DNA of 64,000 nt from Streptomyces gardneri (GCF_006539185.1 NZ_BJMN01000040.1:1-64000); one strand, 5' to 3'. Shown: positions 25,528 to 34,759, numbered from the stretch's first letter. The notes: a model not told the origin generated them from the letters alone. A program made the numbers and translations.

Positions 25528-25674
25528 GGGCTCGGGGGGCCTTGTCGATCATGTGTGGGACGTGCCGCCCACGGGGGAAGCGGACTTCCCGCTCTTGTCG
25601 CGGGCGGCAGCGTTGTTGTACGGATCGGGATGTACGGGCTGTGCGGTATCGAGTAGGCCGCCTACCGTTCGGAT

Positions 25675-26187
25675 GTGAGTAGCTCTTTTCAGACGATCGT
25701 TGACCTGGACGCGACCGCCGAGGACGCCGTCGCGCACGGGGAGCGGGTGGCGGCGTGGCTGGTGGGCGAGGGAATCGTGGGGCTGCCGGATTACGGTCCT
25801 GGGCCGCGATGGGAGCAGGCGACCGGGTTCCAGGAGGCGAGCGGGAGCGATGGGCTGACCGTTGTCACTGGGCGGACGGTGTTCTTCTCGCCGCAGCACG
25901 GCGGGCCGCCGGTCTGTCCGTACTGCGTGGTGGCATTCGGGGATGAGCACCGTGAGGCGTTCTCGCCGGCCATGGACGAGTGGTGGAACACCGGCTGGGC
26001 CGAAGTGTCGTGTCCGGCGTGTGGACGGGTGGTGCCGTTGGCCGCATGGGAGTGGGCTGGTGACGGGCTCGCCTTCGCGTACCTGGGGTTCGAGTTCCGG
26101 AACGGGCCCGCGCTGCTGCCGGAGTTCGTTGCCGAGCTGGGCCGGGTGCTCGGGCACCGGACGCGGTTCGTGCGGGGAAGGATCTAG
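25675..26187 (+). CDS. Hypothetical protein with zinc-ribbon cysteines
   Basis: 170 residues starting VSSSFQTIVDLDATAEDAVA. The middle has CPYC and, 41 residues on, CPAC followed by GRVVPL, a likely four-Cys zinc ribbon. The C-terminus reads FAYLGFEFRNGPALLPEFVA, ELGRVLGHRTRFVRGRI. This protein type is widespread in Streptomyces and unnamed. GTG 25675 gives the usual N-terminus. Cytosolic, no operon partner; flanked by IS ends. Confidence 0.75.
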   Translation: MSSSFQTIVDLDATAEDAVAHGERVAAWLVGEGIVGLPDYGPGPRWEQATGFQEASGSDGLTVVTGRTVFFSPQHGGPPVCPYCVVAFGDEHREAFSPAMDEWWNTGWAEVSCPACGRVVPLAAWEWAGDGLAFAYLGFEFRNGPALLPEFVAELGRVLGHRTRFVRGRI

Positions 26188-26256
26188 GGGCTGTCCGATG
26201 GGTCGTGAGAGCCGATCAAGGCTGTGGCCTAGTCTTCGCTGAACGAAGGGGGTCGC

Positions 26257-26652
26257 ATGTCGCGCTACACAGCCGAAGCAGAGGCGGGGATGAAGGGGAT
26301 CACGTTTCCCGCCTGGCACGGAAAGCACTACGTGACCCTGGCCGAGCTGCTGGTTCGCCTCGGCAGCTTCGGCCTGGACCTGACCTGGCGCGTCGAACTC
26401 GACTGGATCGTCGGTCCTCGCTGTGTCGAGATGGAGAGAAGGTCCGCCGATTCCGGCATGGACACGTTGACGCTGTTGTCGTTGACGACCCCCTTCCTCC
26501 AGTTGATCGACGCCGAAGCATGTGGGTTCGCCGGGGACGAGCTGGTGGTCGTCCTGACCGAATTCGACAGTTCCTTGTGGGACGTCAGGGCTGTCGACGA
26601 GCGCGTACTCAGCGACCTTCGTCGCCACTACCCGGGTGCCAAGGACCTCTGA
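26257..26652 (+). CDS. Hypothetical protein
   Basis: 131 residues: MSRYTAEAEAGMKGITFPAW, HYVTLAELLVRLGSFGLDLT and CGFAGDELVVVLTEFDSSLW. No family recognised, though it has the look of the small conserved Streptomyces accessory proteins. AAGGGGG lies upstream of ATG 26257. It ends directly at the tail of an IS5 element. An IS-end-like GGGGCTGTCCGATGGGTCG (26190-26208) sits just upstream. Confidence 0.65.
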   Translation: MSRYTAEAEAGMKGITFPAWHGKHYVTLAELLVRLGSFGLDLTWRVELDWIVGPRCVEMERRSADSGMDTLTLLSLTTPFLQLIDAEACGFAGDELVVVLTEFDSSLWDVRAVDERVLSDLRRHYPGAKDL

Positions 26653-27574
26653 AGGGGGAGCTTCACTCCGGGCGGAGCCATAGGCGGATCGCGGCCACGG
26701 TGACCGTTCCGTGGAAGACCTACGCGCGCTTGTCGAAGCGCGTGGCGACGGCCCGGAAGTTCTTGAACCGGTTGATGGTCCGCTCGACTTCGTTGCGGCG
26801 GCGGTAGATCGTCTTGTCGAACCCCGTGGGCCGGCCGCCTTGGCTGCCGCGGCGTTGGCGGTTGGCCCTCTGGTCTCTCGGCTCGGGGAGCGTGTGCTTG
26901 ATGTGGCGTCTGCGCAGGTGACGCCGATTGCGGCGTGACGAGTACGCCTTATCGCCCCCGACATGGTCGGGCCGGGTGCGCGAGCGTCCCAGGGCCTCAT
27001 CGGAGCGGTGACGTGCCGGGCTCCTGCGCCGACCCGGGATCTTCGGGGCACGAGTGGAGGCGCCGGCCGCGTGCTGATGAGCGCGGCAGGTCGTGGAATC
27101 GACGCTGACCATGCTCCAGTCGATCCGGCCCTCGGTATCGGCGTCGGCCTGGACGGCCCGCAGAATTCTCTCCCACGTGCCGTCCGCCGACCACCTGCGA
27201 TGACGATCGTGGACCGTCTTCCAACTACCGGAGCAGGCAGGCAGGTCCCGCCAGGGGAGGCCGGTCCGCTGCCGGAACAGAATCCCGTTGATCACACGAC
27301 GGTGGCATTGCCAGCGTCCTCCCCGCCCGCGATTCGCTGGCATGTGCGGCAGAGGCAGGCTCCACGGCCGGCCTCTTCGAACGGCGTCAGCTCCTTCGTG
27401 CCGCAGCTGTGTCACCAACGTGCCGAAACGGCGGGGGCTCAACCCGTTGAACGGGACTATCCAGGACGGCTGCGACGCCGTGATCACACCAGCCACGGCG
27501 GGAGCCTCACACGCTTCCCGCCGTGGCATGTTCTGCTGCTGGACAGGCGGAGATCTCCGGACCAGGTCTCGCAC
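26653..27574 (-). pseudogene. Chimeric IS5 transposase
   Basis: The frame 26720-27574 joins two unrelated transposase types. Residues about 40-75 (FNGLSPRRFGTLVTQLRHEG, ADAVRRGRPWSLPL) are the N-terminus of HTH_Tnp_4-type enzymes. From MPANRGRGGRWQCHRRVING onward it is an IS5 transposase (GLPWRDLPACSGSWKTVHDR, VDSTTCRAHQHAAGA, GGDKAYSSRRNRRHLRRR, YRRRNEVERTINRFKNFRAV). TAG at 26720-26722 truncates it where the tail VFHGTVTVAAIRLWLRPE continues in frame to about 26653. The N-terminal extension upstream of the HTH has no similarity I recognise. Confidence 0.8.
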
Positions 27575-27760
27575 CGGACACGGCCAGAGCCGAAGATGAT
27601 CTCGAGTGCGAGCCGCCCGCTGTCCGGGGCACCGTCTTCGCTGACGGCCAGTACCGTCTCGCCAAGGTGATCCGAGAACGGGGTCTCGCCCTCATCGACT
27701 CCACCCAACGACCGTACCGTCAGGCAGAGCCCCAGCTCACGCCCTCATACAAGGCAAGCC

Positions 27761-29149
27761 TCAGTTCCGCAGGACCTTCACGGCCCGGTCGAAGGCCGAG
27801 TCCTTGTTCTGGTCGAACTCCTCTGCGGTGAAGACCGGCTCGGTGAGGTGTGGCGGGATGCCCGTGCCGTCGAAGGTCCTGCCCGACCTGGTCAGCAGCT
27901 CCTCGTTCGGCAGCCAGACCGACATGCCGTTGGGGAGCTTCCGCACCATGACGTCCGAGAAGACACCCTGCGTGGACTGCCCGATCCGCACGGTCCGGCC
28001 GGGCCGGTCCATGAGGGCCTGGGTGAAGGTCTCTCCCGCGCTGACGGTCGAGCCGCCGGTCAGCACGGCGACCGGACCGGTGTAGCGGGGGCCCGGGGTG
28101 GGCGTGACGTACAGGGGCTGGGGGCGCGTGTGCCGGGTGGGGTCCGCGGGATCGTTGCGGGCCCGCTTGGAGTAGGCGAGGTAGGGGGTGTCGGTGAGCC
28201 GCCCGGCGATGTGGAGCCCCATGGCGTCGGAGCCGCCGCCGTTGACCCGCAGGTCGATGAGCAGGCCCTTCAGGTGCCGGGTGCGCTCCTGGTCGAGGAT
28301 CGTGTCCAGCGCCTTGTCGAGCTCGGCCAGCTCGGCGGCGTAGGTGGCCTTGTCGCCTGCGTAGCCGCCGAAGCCGGAGATCCGCAGGTAGCCCTGCCCG
28401 CCGGGGAGGTCGGCGTAGGTGATCCGCCCGGCTCCGAAGTCCTGGATGTTCCGGGCGTCCTTGAGGTCGCGCTCCACGACGAGCTTCTTGACCTTGGCGT
28501 CGAGCTCCCCGCCGGGCATGACGGTGCCGGGGCGGGCCTGCCCGAAGATCCGGTCGGGGTAGCCGTCGCTGTCGCCGTCGACGTCCGCGACGGCGACGTG
28601 GGCGTCGTAGAGCGGCTCCACCATCTTGCTGAAGACGGCGAAGAGTTCGTCCGGGGTCGTCCCTTCGTGGACCGTGGGCCGGTACTGGTCGCGTACGGCG
28701 TGCCAGTCGATGCCCTTGGCGGCGAAGAACGGGTAGTTCTCCTCGAAGGACTGCCAGAAGACGTCGAAGGAGTCGAGCGGACCCTCGGGGGCGGAACGCT
28801 TACAGGCGTCGGGCAGTTCCGTCATCCGGCGCAGGTTCCGTTCGCCGACGTCGCCGTCCAGCCGTACGGAAGCGCGGTCGCGGTCCCCATGGGTGCGCAC
28901 GGTGAGGACGGTTTTTCCAGGCGTGGTGTAGACGCCGGGGCCGGTCCGCCGCGCGGTGTCGCCCGGGATGCAGCTGACGGCGGTGGTCTGGTACTCCTGG
29001 AGGGTTCCGTTCCGGATGGACAGCACGGTGCCGTAGCCGTCGGTGCGCCAGACTCCGTCGGTGACGGGCTGGTGGGCGGCGGCGGTGGCGGCCGGCGCGA
29101 CTGCGCCGACGAGGGCCAGGGCGACGGCGGTGGCCGTGACGATGCGCAC
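27761..29149 (-). CDS. Secreted S41-family peptidase
   Basis: 462 residues with a signal peptide (MRIVTATAVALALVGAVAPA). An N-terminal beta domain precedes the tricorn/C-terminal-processing-type core: VFWQSFEENYPFFAAKGIDW, QGYLRISGFGGY, GLLIDLRVNGGGSDAMGLHI, and the nucleophile region VAVLTGGSTVSAGETFTQAL (catalytic Ser in SAGET). No PDZ domain is evident. It is an exported serine protease, Ser/Lys type by family. Upstream non-coding 29150-29525 holds its leader. The 186 bp downstream, to the chimeric transposase, hold only a gene fragment. Confidence 0.92.
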   Translation of the reverse strand: MRIVTATAVALALVGAVAPAATAAAHQPVTDGVWRTDGYGTVLSIRNGTLQEYQTTAVSCIPGDTARRTGPGVYTTPGKTVLTVRTHGDRDRASVRLDGDVGERNLRRMTELPDACKRSAPEGPLDSFDVFWQSFEENYPFFAAKGIDWHAVRDQYRPTVHEGTTPDELFAVFSKMVEPLYDAHVAVADVDGDSDGYPDRIFGQARPGTVMPGGELDAKVKKLVVERDLKDARNIQDFGAGRITYADLPGGQGYLRISGFGGYAGDKATYAAELAELDKALDTILDQERTRHLKGLLIDLRVNGGGSDAMGLHIAGRLTDTPYLAYSKRARNDPADPTRHTRPQPLYVTPTPGPRYTGPVAVLTGGSTVSAGETFTQALMDRPGRTVRIGQSTQGVFSDVMVRKLPNGMSVWLPNEELLTRSGRTFDGTGIPPHLTEPVFTAEEFDQNKDSAFDRAVKVLRN

Positions 29150-29525
29150 GATCTTGCCTTCTCTGTAGGTGACTTGCTGCTACCGCTCCACCGTCGCCGA
29201 CACGGGATTCACCTGGCCATCCGGCTGTCCGGCCGATCGGGGGTGGGGCCAACCCCCGCTACCCGCCGTACCCGGGACGACACGACCTGACGGACGGGCG
29301 CCTTGGTGGCCTCGCGATCGTGACGACCAGGGGGAGTTGGACCCTCACGACGTAAGGCAGTCCTGTCGGCCGTCCCCTGCCTCACAGGCTGCACGGCCGA
29401 CAACCCGCCCGCCGACGACCGTTGACGAGAAGCGCGCCGCCCACGCGGATGGCGTACGCGATGCCTGCCGGCTCAGGCGCAGCGCGAGTCTGGAGATGCA
29501 CGCCGGCCCACGGCCACGGCAGATC
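29150..29525. other. Non-coding stretch
   Basis: 376 bp between two minus-strand genes. Short frames on both strands lack family similarity; no hairpin or promoter is clear. Confidence 0.5.
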
Positions 29526-31100
29526 TCAAACGCGTTCTCTGACGGAGCTGCCGGCCTCTTCGTAGTCCGGCTCCGGTATCGGACCCTTCTTCTTTTCGGC
29601 AGCAGGCAAGGTAGTCAACAGCACAGCTGCTCCGAGGAGTGTGATGACCGCGATCCAGCCCGCGCCCACGTGCATAGCATGGATGAACGCATCATCAGCA
29701 GCCTGAGCAAGAGTGGGCCGATGGATAGTGGTGGCGATGTGGCGGGCCTGCTCGGCGGAAACTCGCGCCTGATCCTGTACTGGACCGGACGCACCCTCCA
29801 GTGAAGGTTCGATCGCACGGCGGTACATGATCGACATGATCGTGCCGCCGACTGCAATTCCGATCACACTGCCGGTTTGCCGCACGGTGTTGGTGACGGC
29901 CGATCCCGCACCGGCCTGTTCCAGCGGCAGGTTGCTGAGCAATGCGGCCGTAACGGGGCCGATCACCATGCCGATCGAGAGACCCTGTATCAACAACAGG
30001 ATCTCGATCCAGATGAGTGGGGTGTGGAGTCCGAGGAACCCGTACCCGCCCATGGTCAGTGCAGCCATGGTGAGCGCCGGCACGGTGACAAGGCGTAGCG
30101 ACAGGCGGCGAACCAGACGTGCGGCAAGGGGCGCCGCCGCGAGCGCGCCGAATGCGGTCGGGATATTGGCCAGACCCGCCTTCATCGGCGAAAATCCGAG
30201 TGCTCCTTGGAGATAGAACGCATTGTAGAAGGTAATGGCCGCCACGCCGAAGAGCAGCAATCCGAGCGCCATGTTGCCGCCACCGAATGTGCGTTGCGCG
30301 AGCAGCCGTGGATCAAAGCTGGGCGACTTGACACGCAGTTCGACGAGTACGAAGACGGCCAGCAGAACCAGACCGGCAACGATGGGAGCCCAGACGTCGG
30401 TACGACTCCATGCAGCCACCTGCCCCGCCCGGATCAGCCCGTAGGCCAGAGCCGTGAGCCCGCTGATCGACAGCAACATTCCAGCGGGGTCCAGTGGTCG
30501 CAGAGTGGGGCTGCGGAAATTTGGAACCAGCACGGCGAGCCCGACCAACGACAATGCTGCGACCGGAACATTGATCAGAAAAACCGAGCCCCACCAGAAA
30601 TGATCGAGAAGGAATCCGGCCAGCACCGGGCCGGCAGCCATTCCGACACCGGCCGACGTCGAGAAAATGCCGATCGCTGCAGCCCGCGCGGGGCCGGTGA
30701 AGGTCCACATGAGGATGGCCAGCATGGCGGGCGTGATCAGCGCGCTGCCCACCCCCATCGCAGCACGAGCTGCAATCAGCTGGCCCACATTCCTTGCGTA
30801 CGCCGCCCACAGTGAGGACCCGGCGAATATCGCCAACCCACTCGAAAAAACGGTTCGGTGACCGAATCGATCGCCCAACGAGCCTGCAGTGAACATCAAC
30901 GTGGAGAAGGCCAGAGTGTACGAACCAGTCGCCCATTGCAGCTGACCGGGATTGGCGCCCAGTCCGCGGGCCGGGTCTGCAAGGGTCTCCAGTGCAGTAG
31001 TCAGGACGGTATTTTCTAGCCAAATCAGAACCGAACACAGCATAAGAACGGAAAGAATCAACTGCTGCCTGGACTTCGGCAACGTTGGAGGCGGGGTCAT
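29526..31100 (-). CDS. MFS drug exporter, DHA2 (EmrB/QacA) type
   Basis: 524 residues with about 14 transmembrane helices, the DHA2 count. Visible family motifs are AGSLGDRFGHRTVF (motif A), IAARAAMGVGSALITPAMLA (motif B region) and GIFSTSAGVGMAAGPVLAGF (motif C, antiporter). It should export toxic or antibiotic compounds by proton exchange. ATG 31100 (MTPPPTLPKSRQQ) has GAAGG upstream; a 64-residue extension to 31292 is unlikely. The DNA is visibly less GC-rich, with more A/T third positions than the neighbours, suggesting recent transfer. No adjacent regulator. Confidence 0.92.
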   Translation of the reverse strand: MTPPPTLPKSRQQLILSVLMLCSVLIWLENTVLTTALETLADPARGLGANPGQLQWATGSYTLAFSTLMFTAGSLGDRFGHRTVFSSGLAIFAGSSLWAAYARNVGQLIAARAAMGVGSALITPAMLAILMWTFTGPARAAAIGIFSTSAGVGMAAGPVLAGFLLDHFWWGSVFLINVPVAALSLVGLAVLVPNFRSPTLRPLDPAGMLLSISGLTALAYGLIRAGQVAAWSRTDVWAPIVAGLVLLAVFVLVELRVKSPSFDPRLLAQRTFGGGNMALGLLLFGVAAITFYNAFYLQGALGFSPMKAGLANIPTAFGALAAAPLAARLVRRLSLRLVTVPALTMAALTMGGYGFLGLHTPLIWIEILLLIQGLSIGMVIGPVTAALLSNLPLEQAGAGSAVTNTVRQTGSVIGIAVGGTIMSIMYRRAIEPSLEGASGPVQDQARVSAEQARHIATTIHRPTLAQAADDAFIHAMHVGAGWIAVITLLGAAVLLTTLPAAEKKKGPIPEPDYEEAGSSVRERV

Positions 31101-31465
31101 GGACACCTTCGGGTCTTGATCGGCAGGAACCTGAACGACTGGACCATAAGGAAACTCCACGACGCCGTCAAGCTTGAAGTTTTTTGTCAATACTGTTGCG
31201 GCTGAACGCGCTGTATGCCCTCTGTCGGATTGCAGACTGAAGAAATTCGTGCCCTCTGGCAGATTTGCGCTTCGAAGAATTCCATGGCTCAACGCCTGGC
31301 AGCGTCGCCGGCCGTCGATGGGGGGTGAGCCCCGGTTTCAAGGGCCTGGGTCAGGCCCACATGGCCGGGGCAGTGACGAGATCCACCATGAGCTCTGCCA
31401 TCGGCATGCGCGTAACAACTACCATCAGCCATCCTGTTCGTGGCCGCTGACGAGGGGAACTCACA

Positions 31466-31957
31466 GTGAACGAGCGGCAGCCGATGGATCTGGACGCCTA
31501 CGAGGAACGCGTACGGCGCGGGCCCTGTTTCGTGTGCGCCACCGTCGATGGGCACCCAGGCTACGAGCACCACTTGATCTACGAGGATGCCTGTCACGTT
31601 GCCTTCCTCGACCGGTGGCCCACGCTGCCCGGCAAGGTGCTGGTCGCCCCCAAACGGCACATCGAGCACGTCGTCAGCGGATTTACCGACGATGAGTACA
31701 CCAACATCATGCGCGTGGTGCGCAACGTGGCCCTGGCCGTCGAGAAGGAACTCGCCCCGGAGCGCATCTACCTGCTCTCGCTGGGCGCGCAGGGCGGAAA
31801 CTCCCACGTCCACTGGCACGTCGCGGGCCTGCCGCCCGGCGTGCCCTACGGCGAGCAGCAGTTCCACGCGCTCATGTCGGAGAACGGAGTGCTGGACGTT
31901 CCAGCGGAGGAAGCCGCCGCGCTGGCGGCCCGGCTCCGCGAACAACTCGCGTCATGA
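31466..31957 (+). CDS. HIT-family hydrolase
   Basis: 163 residues. The histidine triad HVHWHVAG (residues about 113-120) follows GNS, and the N-terminal part has PCFVCATVDGHPGYEHHLIY and LPGKVLVAPKRHIEHVVSGF. HIT enzymes cleave or transfer nucleotidyl groups (for example adenosine phosphoramidates, Ap4A). The substrate cannot be told. GTG 31466 starts the protein; an ATG at 31484 is possible. It is followed by a hairpin at 32051. Confidence 0.93.
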   Translation: MNERQPMDLDAYEERVRRGPCFVCATVDGHPGYEHHLIYEDACHVAFLDRWPTLPGKVLVAPKRHIEHVVSGFTDDEYTNIMRVVRNVALAVEKELAPERIYLLSLGAQGGNSHVHWHVAGLPPGVPYGEQQFHALMSENGVLDVPAEEAAALAARLREQLAS

Positions 31958-32050
31958 CGATGCCTGTGTTCCGGCGTCAGTCGATGGCCGACGGACGATG
32001 CCATGCATGTGGTCCCTGGGTGGGTGTCGTCTCTCAGCGCCGAGGCCGGC

Positions 32051-32070
32051 GGCGCCGGGGTAGCGGCGCC
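32051..32070 (+). terminator. Possible terminator hairpin
   Basis: GGCGCCG and CGGCGCC pair over a 6-nt loop, 94 bp after the HIT gene. There is no T-run. Confidence 0.45.
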
Positions 32071-32136
32071 GTTGTGGAGCGGTAGAAGGGCAGCGGGACT
32101 GGGCCGTGTTGACGGCGGCGTCGGGGAGTCACCTGC

Positions 32137-32167
32137 TTGACCTCAACCATGCTTGAGGTCATACGGT
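32137..32167 (+). promoter_or_regulatory. MerR/SoxR-type promoter with palindromic operator
   Basis: -35 TTGACC (32137-32142) and -10 TACGGT (32162-32167) are separated by an over-long 19-bp spacer filled by the perfect palindrome TGACCTCAA-N6-TTGAGGTCA (32138-32161). Over-long spacers with a centred palindrome are the hallmark of MerR-family activation, and CCTCAA-N6-TTGAGG closely resembles SoxR boxes. It reads toward the winged-helix gene at 32227. No merR or soxR gene is in the window. Confidence 0.7.
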
Positions 32168-32226
32168 CTTCCCATGACCTGCACGGTGTGCGGGCTCCAC
32201 ACTGAAGTACCTGGAGGGGACATCCC

Positions 32227-32694
32227 ATGACGACCCGGCAGACCTCCGACACCGAACTCGCCGCACAGCCCGCCGCGTACTGGACCGGTCTCGCCTACGA
32301 GGCGCTCATCGCGTTCACCCGGGCCCGGCAGGCCGAGAAGGGCTACACCCAGCCCCAGTTCTGGCTGCTGCGCAACCTGTCGGTGAACGACATCTCGTGC
32401 GACGGCGAGGGGATGACCGTGGCCGAGCTGCGGGATGCCATGTCCTCCTACATCCGTCCCGAGGACGACTTGGCGGTGGAGGCCGAGGGGCTCCTTGAAC
32501 GCGGCTGGCTGGCTCAGGATACCGAGGACCGGCTGTGGCTTACCCCGGAAGGAGAACAGGCCCGCATCGACATGGCCCGCAACGCCCCCGCGATCCGCGC
32601 CGCCCTCCACGAGGGCATCGACGACGCGGACTACGTCACCACGATGAAGGTGCTTCAGCGGCTGATCCGGAACGCGGGTGGGACGGTCGCCTGA
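32227..32694 (+). CDS. MarR-like winged-helix regulator
   Basis: 155 residues. After a helical N-terminus (YWTGLAYEALIAFTRARQAE) comes a winged-helix-like region: YTQPQFWLLRNLSVNDISCD, MTVAELRDAMSSYIRPEDDL, VEAEGLLERGWLAQDTEDRL, WLTPEGEQARIDMARNAPAI. This fits the MarR-type fold of small dimeric repressors. GGAGGGGA precedes ATG 32227. It lies about 55 bp downstream of the SoxR-like promoter and would be induced by redox stress if that site works. Followed by a strong hairpin; monocistronic. Confidence 0.75.
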   Translation: MTTRQTSDTELAAQPAAYWTGLAYEALIAFTRARQAEKGYTQPQFWLLRNLSVNDISCDGEGMTVAELRDAMSSYIRPEDDLAVEAEGLLERGWLAQDTEDRLWLTPEGEQARIDMARNAPAIRAALHEGIDDADYVTTMKVLQRLIRNAGGTVA

Positions 32695-32701
32695 TGGACC
32701 G

Positions 32702-32728
32702 CCGGCCGGGGCAGAACACCCCGGCCGG
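32702..32728. terminator. Bidirectional terminator hairpin
   Basis: A perfect 10-bp stem CCGGCCGGGG/CCCCGGCCGG with a 7-nt loop, between the convergent regulator and ferritin-like genes. Confidence 0.88.
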
Positions 32729-32755
32729 ATACTCAAACCGGGCAGGTGTGAACCG

Positions 32756-33832
32756 TCAGGCAGTCACGTAGCGGAACTCGGGCCCGTAGGTCTTGCCGCC
32801 GGCGCCGGGGAGCGGACGTTCCATCAGCTGTATTGCGGGGCCCTGCAGGAAGAACATCTGCTGCACCGCGTCGTTGAGCAGCCGCTCCGCCTCGTCCGGG
32901 AGGTCCTGCTTCCATGCCTCTTGCAGCAAGTGCAGCAGGGCGCTGTAGGCGTGATTGAAGTCGTCGAGGATCTGTATCGTCTCGGCGTCCGGAGCGGAAG
33001 GTCCTGTCCGGGGCCAGCCGCCGCGGGGCACGATCCCCATGGGCAGGGTTTCGGGCATCGGGACTGGGGTGTTCTCGTCGAACTCCCACTTCCCCGTCAC
33101 GGGGTTCTTCCGCAGCTTCCGTCCGTTGTGGATCTCGAGGAAGGCGTAGTAATGCGCGAGCTCTCCCGGGGCTCCCGGGTGCGGGTTCTCGGGCGACGCG
33201 GACGTTCCCTCGCCCTGTTCCTTGATCACACCGATGGCCGCCTCGACAGCGGCGAGCGTCTTGAGGGCCACGACGTTGTTTCCCTCACCGTGATGGGGCA
33301 TGTCCAGGGTCAACTGTCGGGCGCCGGTGATCCGCTCGGGGTGTGCACGGAACGCTTCCAGGAGAGCGGTGTAGAAGGCCCCGATCGAGGTGTGTGCCGC
33401 CAGAGCACGCGCGAGCGGCTGGTCCGGCTCCTCGATGCAGGCGTACATCCCCGCCGACTCCTTCGTCAGGCCGCTGAGGAAGACGGAGAGTTCGGGCCGC
33501 ACCCCTCCCGGCAGAGGCCCCGGGTACGTCGGCACCACCGACTCGTCGGCGAGCACGGGAGTCCCGCCGAGCGTGGTGAGCAGGTTGCACGCGAGACCGA
33601 GGTGCGACATCTCGTCGAAGACGATCTCGTGCAGCGCGTCGAAGACGGAGCTGTCCTCGCCCGTGTGCCTGATCGACCACATGGCGCACAGATACGGGGG
33701 GAGCGTGGCGAGCTCCAGCAAGATCGCCTGCTGCGCTGCTTCCCGCATCCAATCGGCGTCACGCCGCTCCGCGGGCTGCTCCATCAGTTCGACGATGCGG
33801 TTCTTCCGGGCGTACAGAAGCGTGTTCACCAC
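32756..33832 (-). CDS. Ferritin-like (VioB-type) oxygenase domain protein
   Basis: 358 residues. The ferritin-like region shows the metal-ligand pattern AAQQAILLELATLPPYLCAM, VFDALHEIVFDEMSHLGLAC, NLLTTLGGTPVL, then LAHYYAFLEIHNGRKLRKNP. This arrangement is that of the ferritin-like family (PF12902) typified by the domain in imino-phenylpyruvate dimer synthases (VioB/RebD), di-iron or haem proteins of secondary metabolism. No indole-biosynthetic partner is near, so the substrate is open. ATG 33832 has AAGGAG about seven bases upstream. Confidence 0.82.
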   Translation of the reverse strand: MVNTLLYARKNRIVELMEQPAERRDADWMREAAQQAILLELATLPPYLCAMWSIRHTGEDSSVFDALHEIVFDEMSHLGLACNLLTTLGGTPVLADESVVPTYPGPLPGGVRPELSVFLSGLTKESAGMYACIEEPDQPLARALAAHTSIGAFYTALLEAFRAHPERITGARQLTLDMPHHGEGNNVVALKTLAAVEAAIGVIKEQGEGTSASPENPHPGAPGELAHYYAFLEIHNGRKLRKNPVTGKWEFDENTPVPMPETLPMGIVPRGGWPRTGPSAPDAETIQILDDFNHAYSALLHLLQEAWKQDLPDEAERLLNDAVQQMFFLQGPAIQLMERPLPGAGGKTYGPEFRYVTA

Positions 33833-33895
33833 CGGTCTCCTTCCGGGCGGGATGGGCGAACGGGTCCGGCACCCCCTCAGGCCTGCGCAACGTGC

Positions 33896-34090
33896 TCACC
33901 CAGGCAGGCCCAAGTGAGCTCGGCGACGACGCCTGTCACGGGGGACGTCCCCGAGCTGGGCAGGGCCGCCTCGCCGCTCTGGGAGGAAGAGCACTGCCGG
34001 ATCGCTGGCCGGGGGCTCCGCGGAAACGGCCGCGTTCCGGAAGACGCCCCGGTTGACCGCGTCGTGCCGGAGGAGGCCCGAGCCGTTCAT
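33896..34090 (-). CDS. Small ORF of unknown function
   Basis: 64 residues, MNGSGLLRHDAVNRGVFRNA and an Arg-rich tail. GGAG is correctly spaced before ATG 34090. It lies between a peptidoglycan-binding-like pseudogene and the ferritin-like gene, all on one strand. No similarity is recognised; it may be a truncated or spurious gene. Confidence 0.3.
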   Translation of the reverse strand: MNGSGLLRHDAVNRGVFRNAAVSAEPPASDPAVLFLPERRGGPAQLGDVPRDRRRRRAHLGLPG

Positions 34091-34547
34091 GTTGCACTCC
34101 CGTGTATCTGCCGGCCGGTGAGCCCCGGGGGTCCAGCAACTCGTACAGCGCTTGGGTGATCGCGTCCCGGAACTCCGTGGATCGCCCCGCACACGGGGTT
34201 GAACGTGAACTTCTCGCCTTACGACAGTCGGTCCATCTCGTTTTTTTGCGGGTGAAGTTGAACTCGCTGATCGGGCGGGTGCTCCCCGACAGCCATTCGT
34301 CCCGGTCGGCGTTGGGTATCGCCTACTTCCCGTCCAGCCGGGTGATGGTCCCGACGCCCACGACGGGGTCGGTGGGCGTGAGCCCTTCGTCCTGCTTCGC
34401 GTAATCGAGGTCGATCAACCCGTACTGGACGGCCTTCACAGGTGCACCGGACTGGCCGTCCTTGAGGTACACGCTCGAGTCCGCCGCGCGGATTCGTTCA
34501 AGAACGGGATCTCCCCTGAAACGCGCGGATTCGAGCTGCAGCGCCAT
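34088..34547 (-). pseudogene. Peptidoglycan-binding-like protein, broken
   Basis: Starts MALQLESARFRGDPVLERIR, then VKAVQYGLIDLDYAKQD and GVGTITRLDGK, where TAG (34323-34325) interrupts; relatives usually continue YG. In the same frame it goes on AIPNADRDEWLSGSTRPISE, FNFTRK, then a poly-A run (about 34238-34244) shifts to GEKFTFNPVCGAIHGV, and the end returns as FRDAITQALYELLDPRGS. At least one nonsense mutation and two frameshifts. The PG_binding_1 call rests on the N-terminal pattern only. Confidence 0.55.
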
Positions 34548-34759
34548 GGTGGATCTCCTCCTCCGACAGCGACCGCCCTTCCATCGTCCCCCCAGGCCCG
34601 CGACGGCGCACCCCGGAGCGGGACGTCGTCAGGCGAAGCGGCGGGCCACCCCAGCGGCGAACTCCTTGCCTGTCAGGGCGTGATCGCCGTCCATCCCGGT
34701 CAGTCCCGCCGGTGGCACGTACGAGCGCTGGGGCGCACGCTGAACCTGGGGGTGTCGAT

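Noticed and set aside
31100..31292. 64-residue N-terminal extension of the MFS protein
   Set aside because: No helices or family similarity, and ATG 31100 has a good ribosome-binding site.
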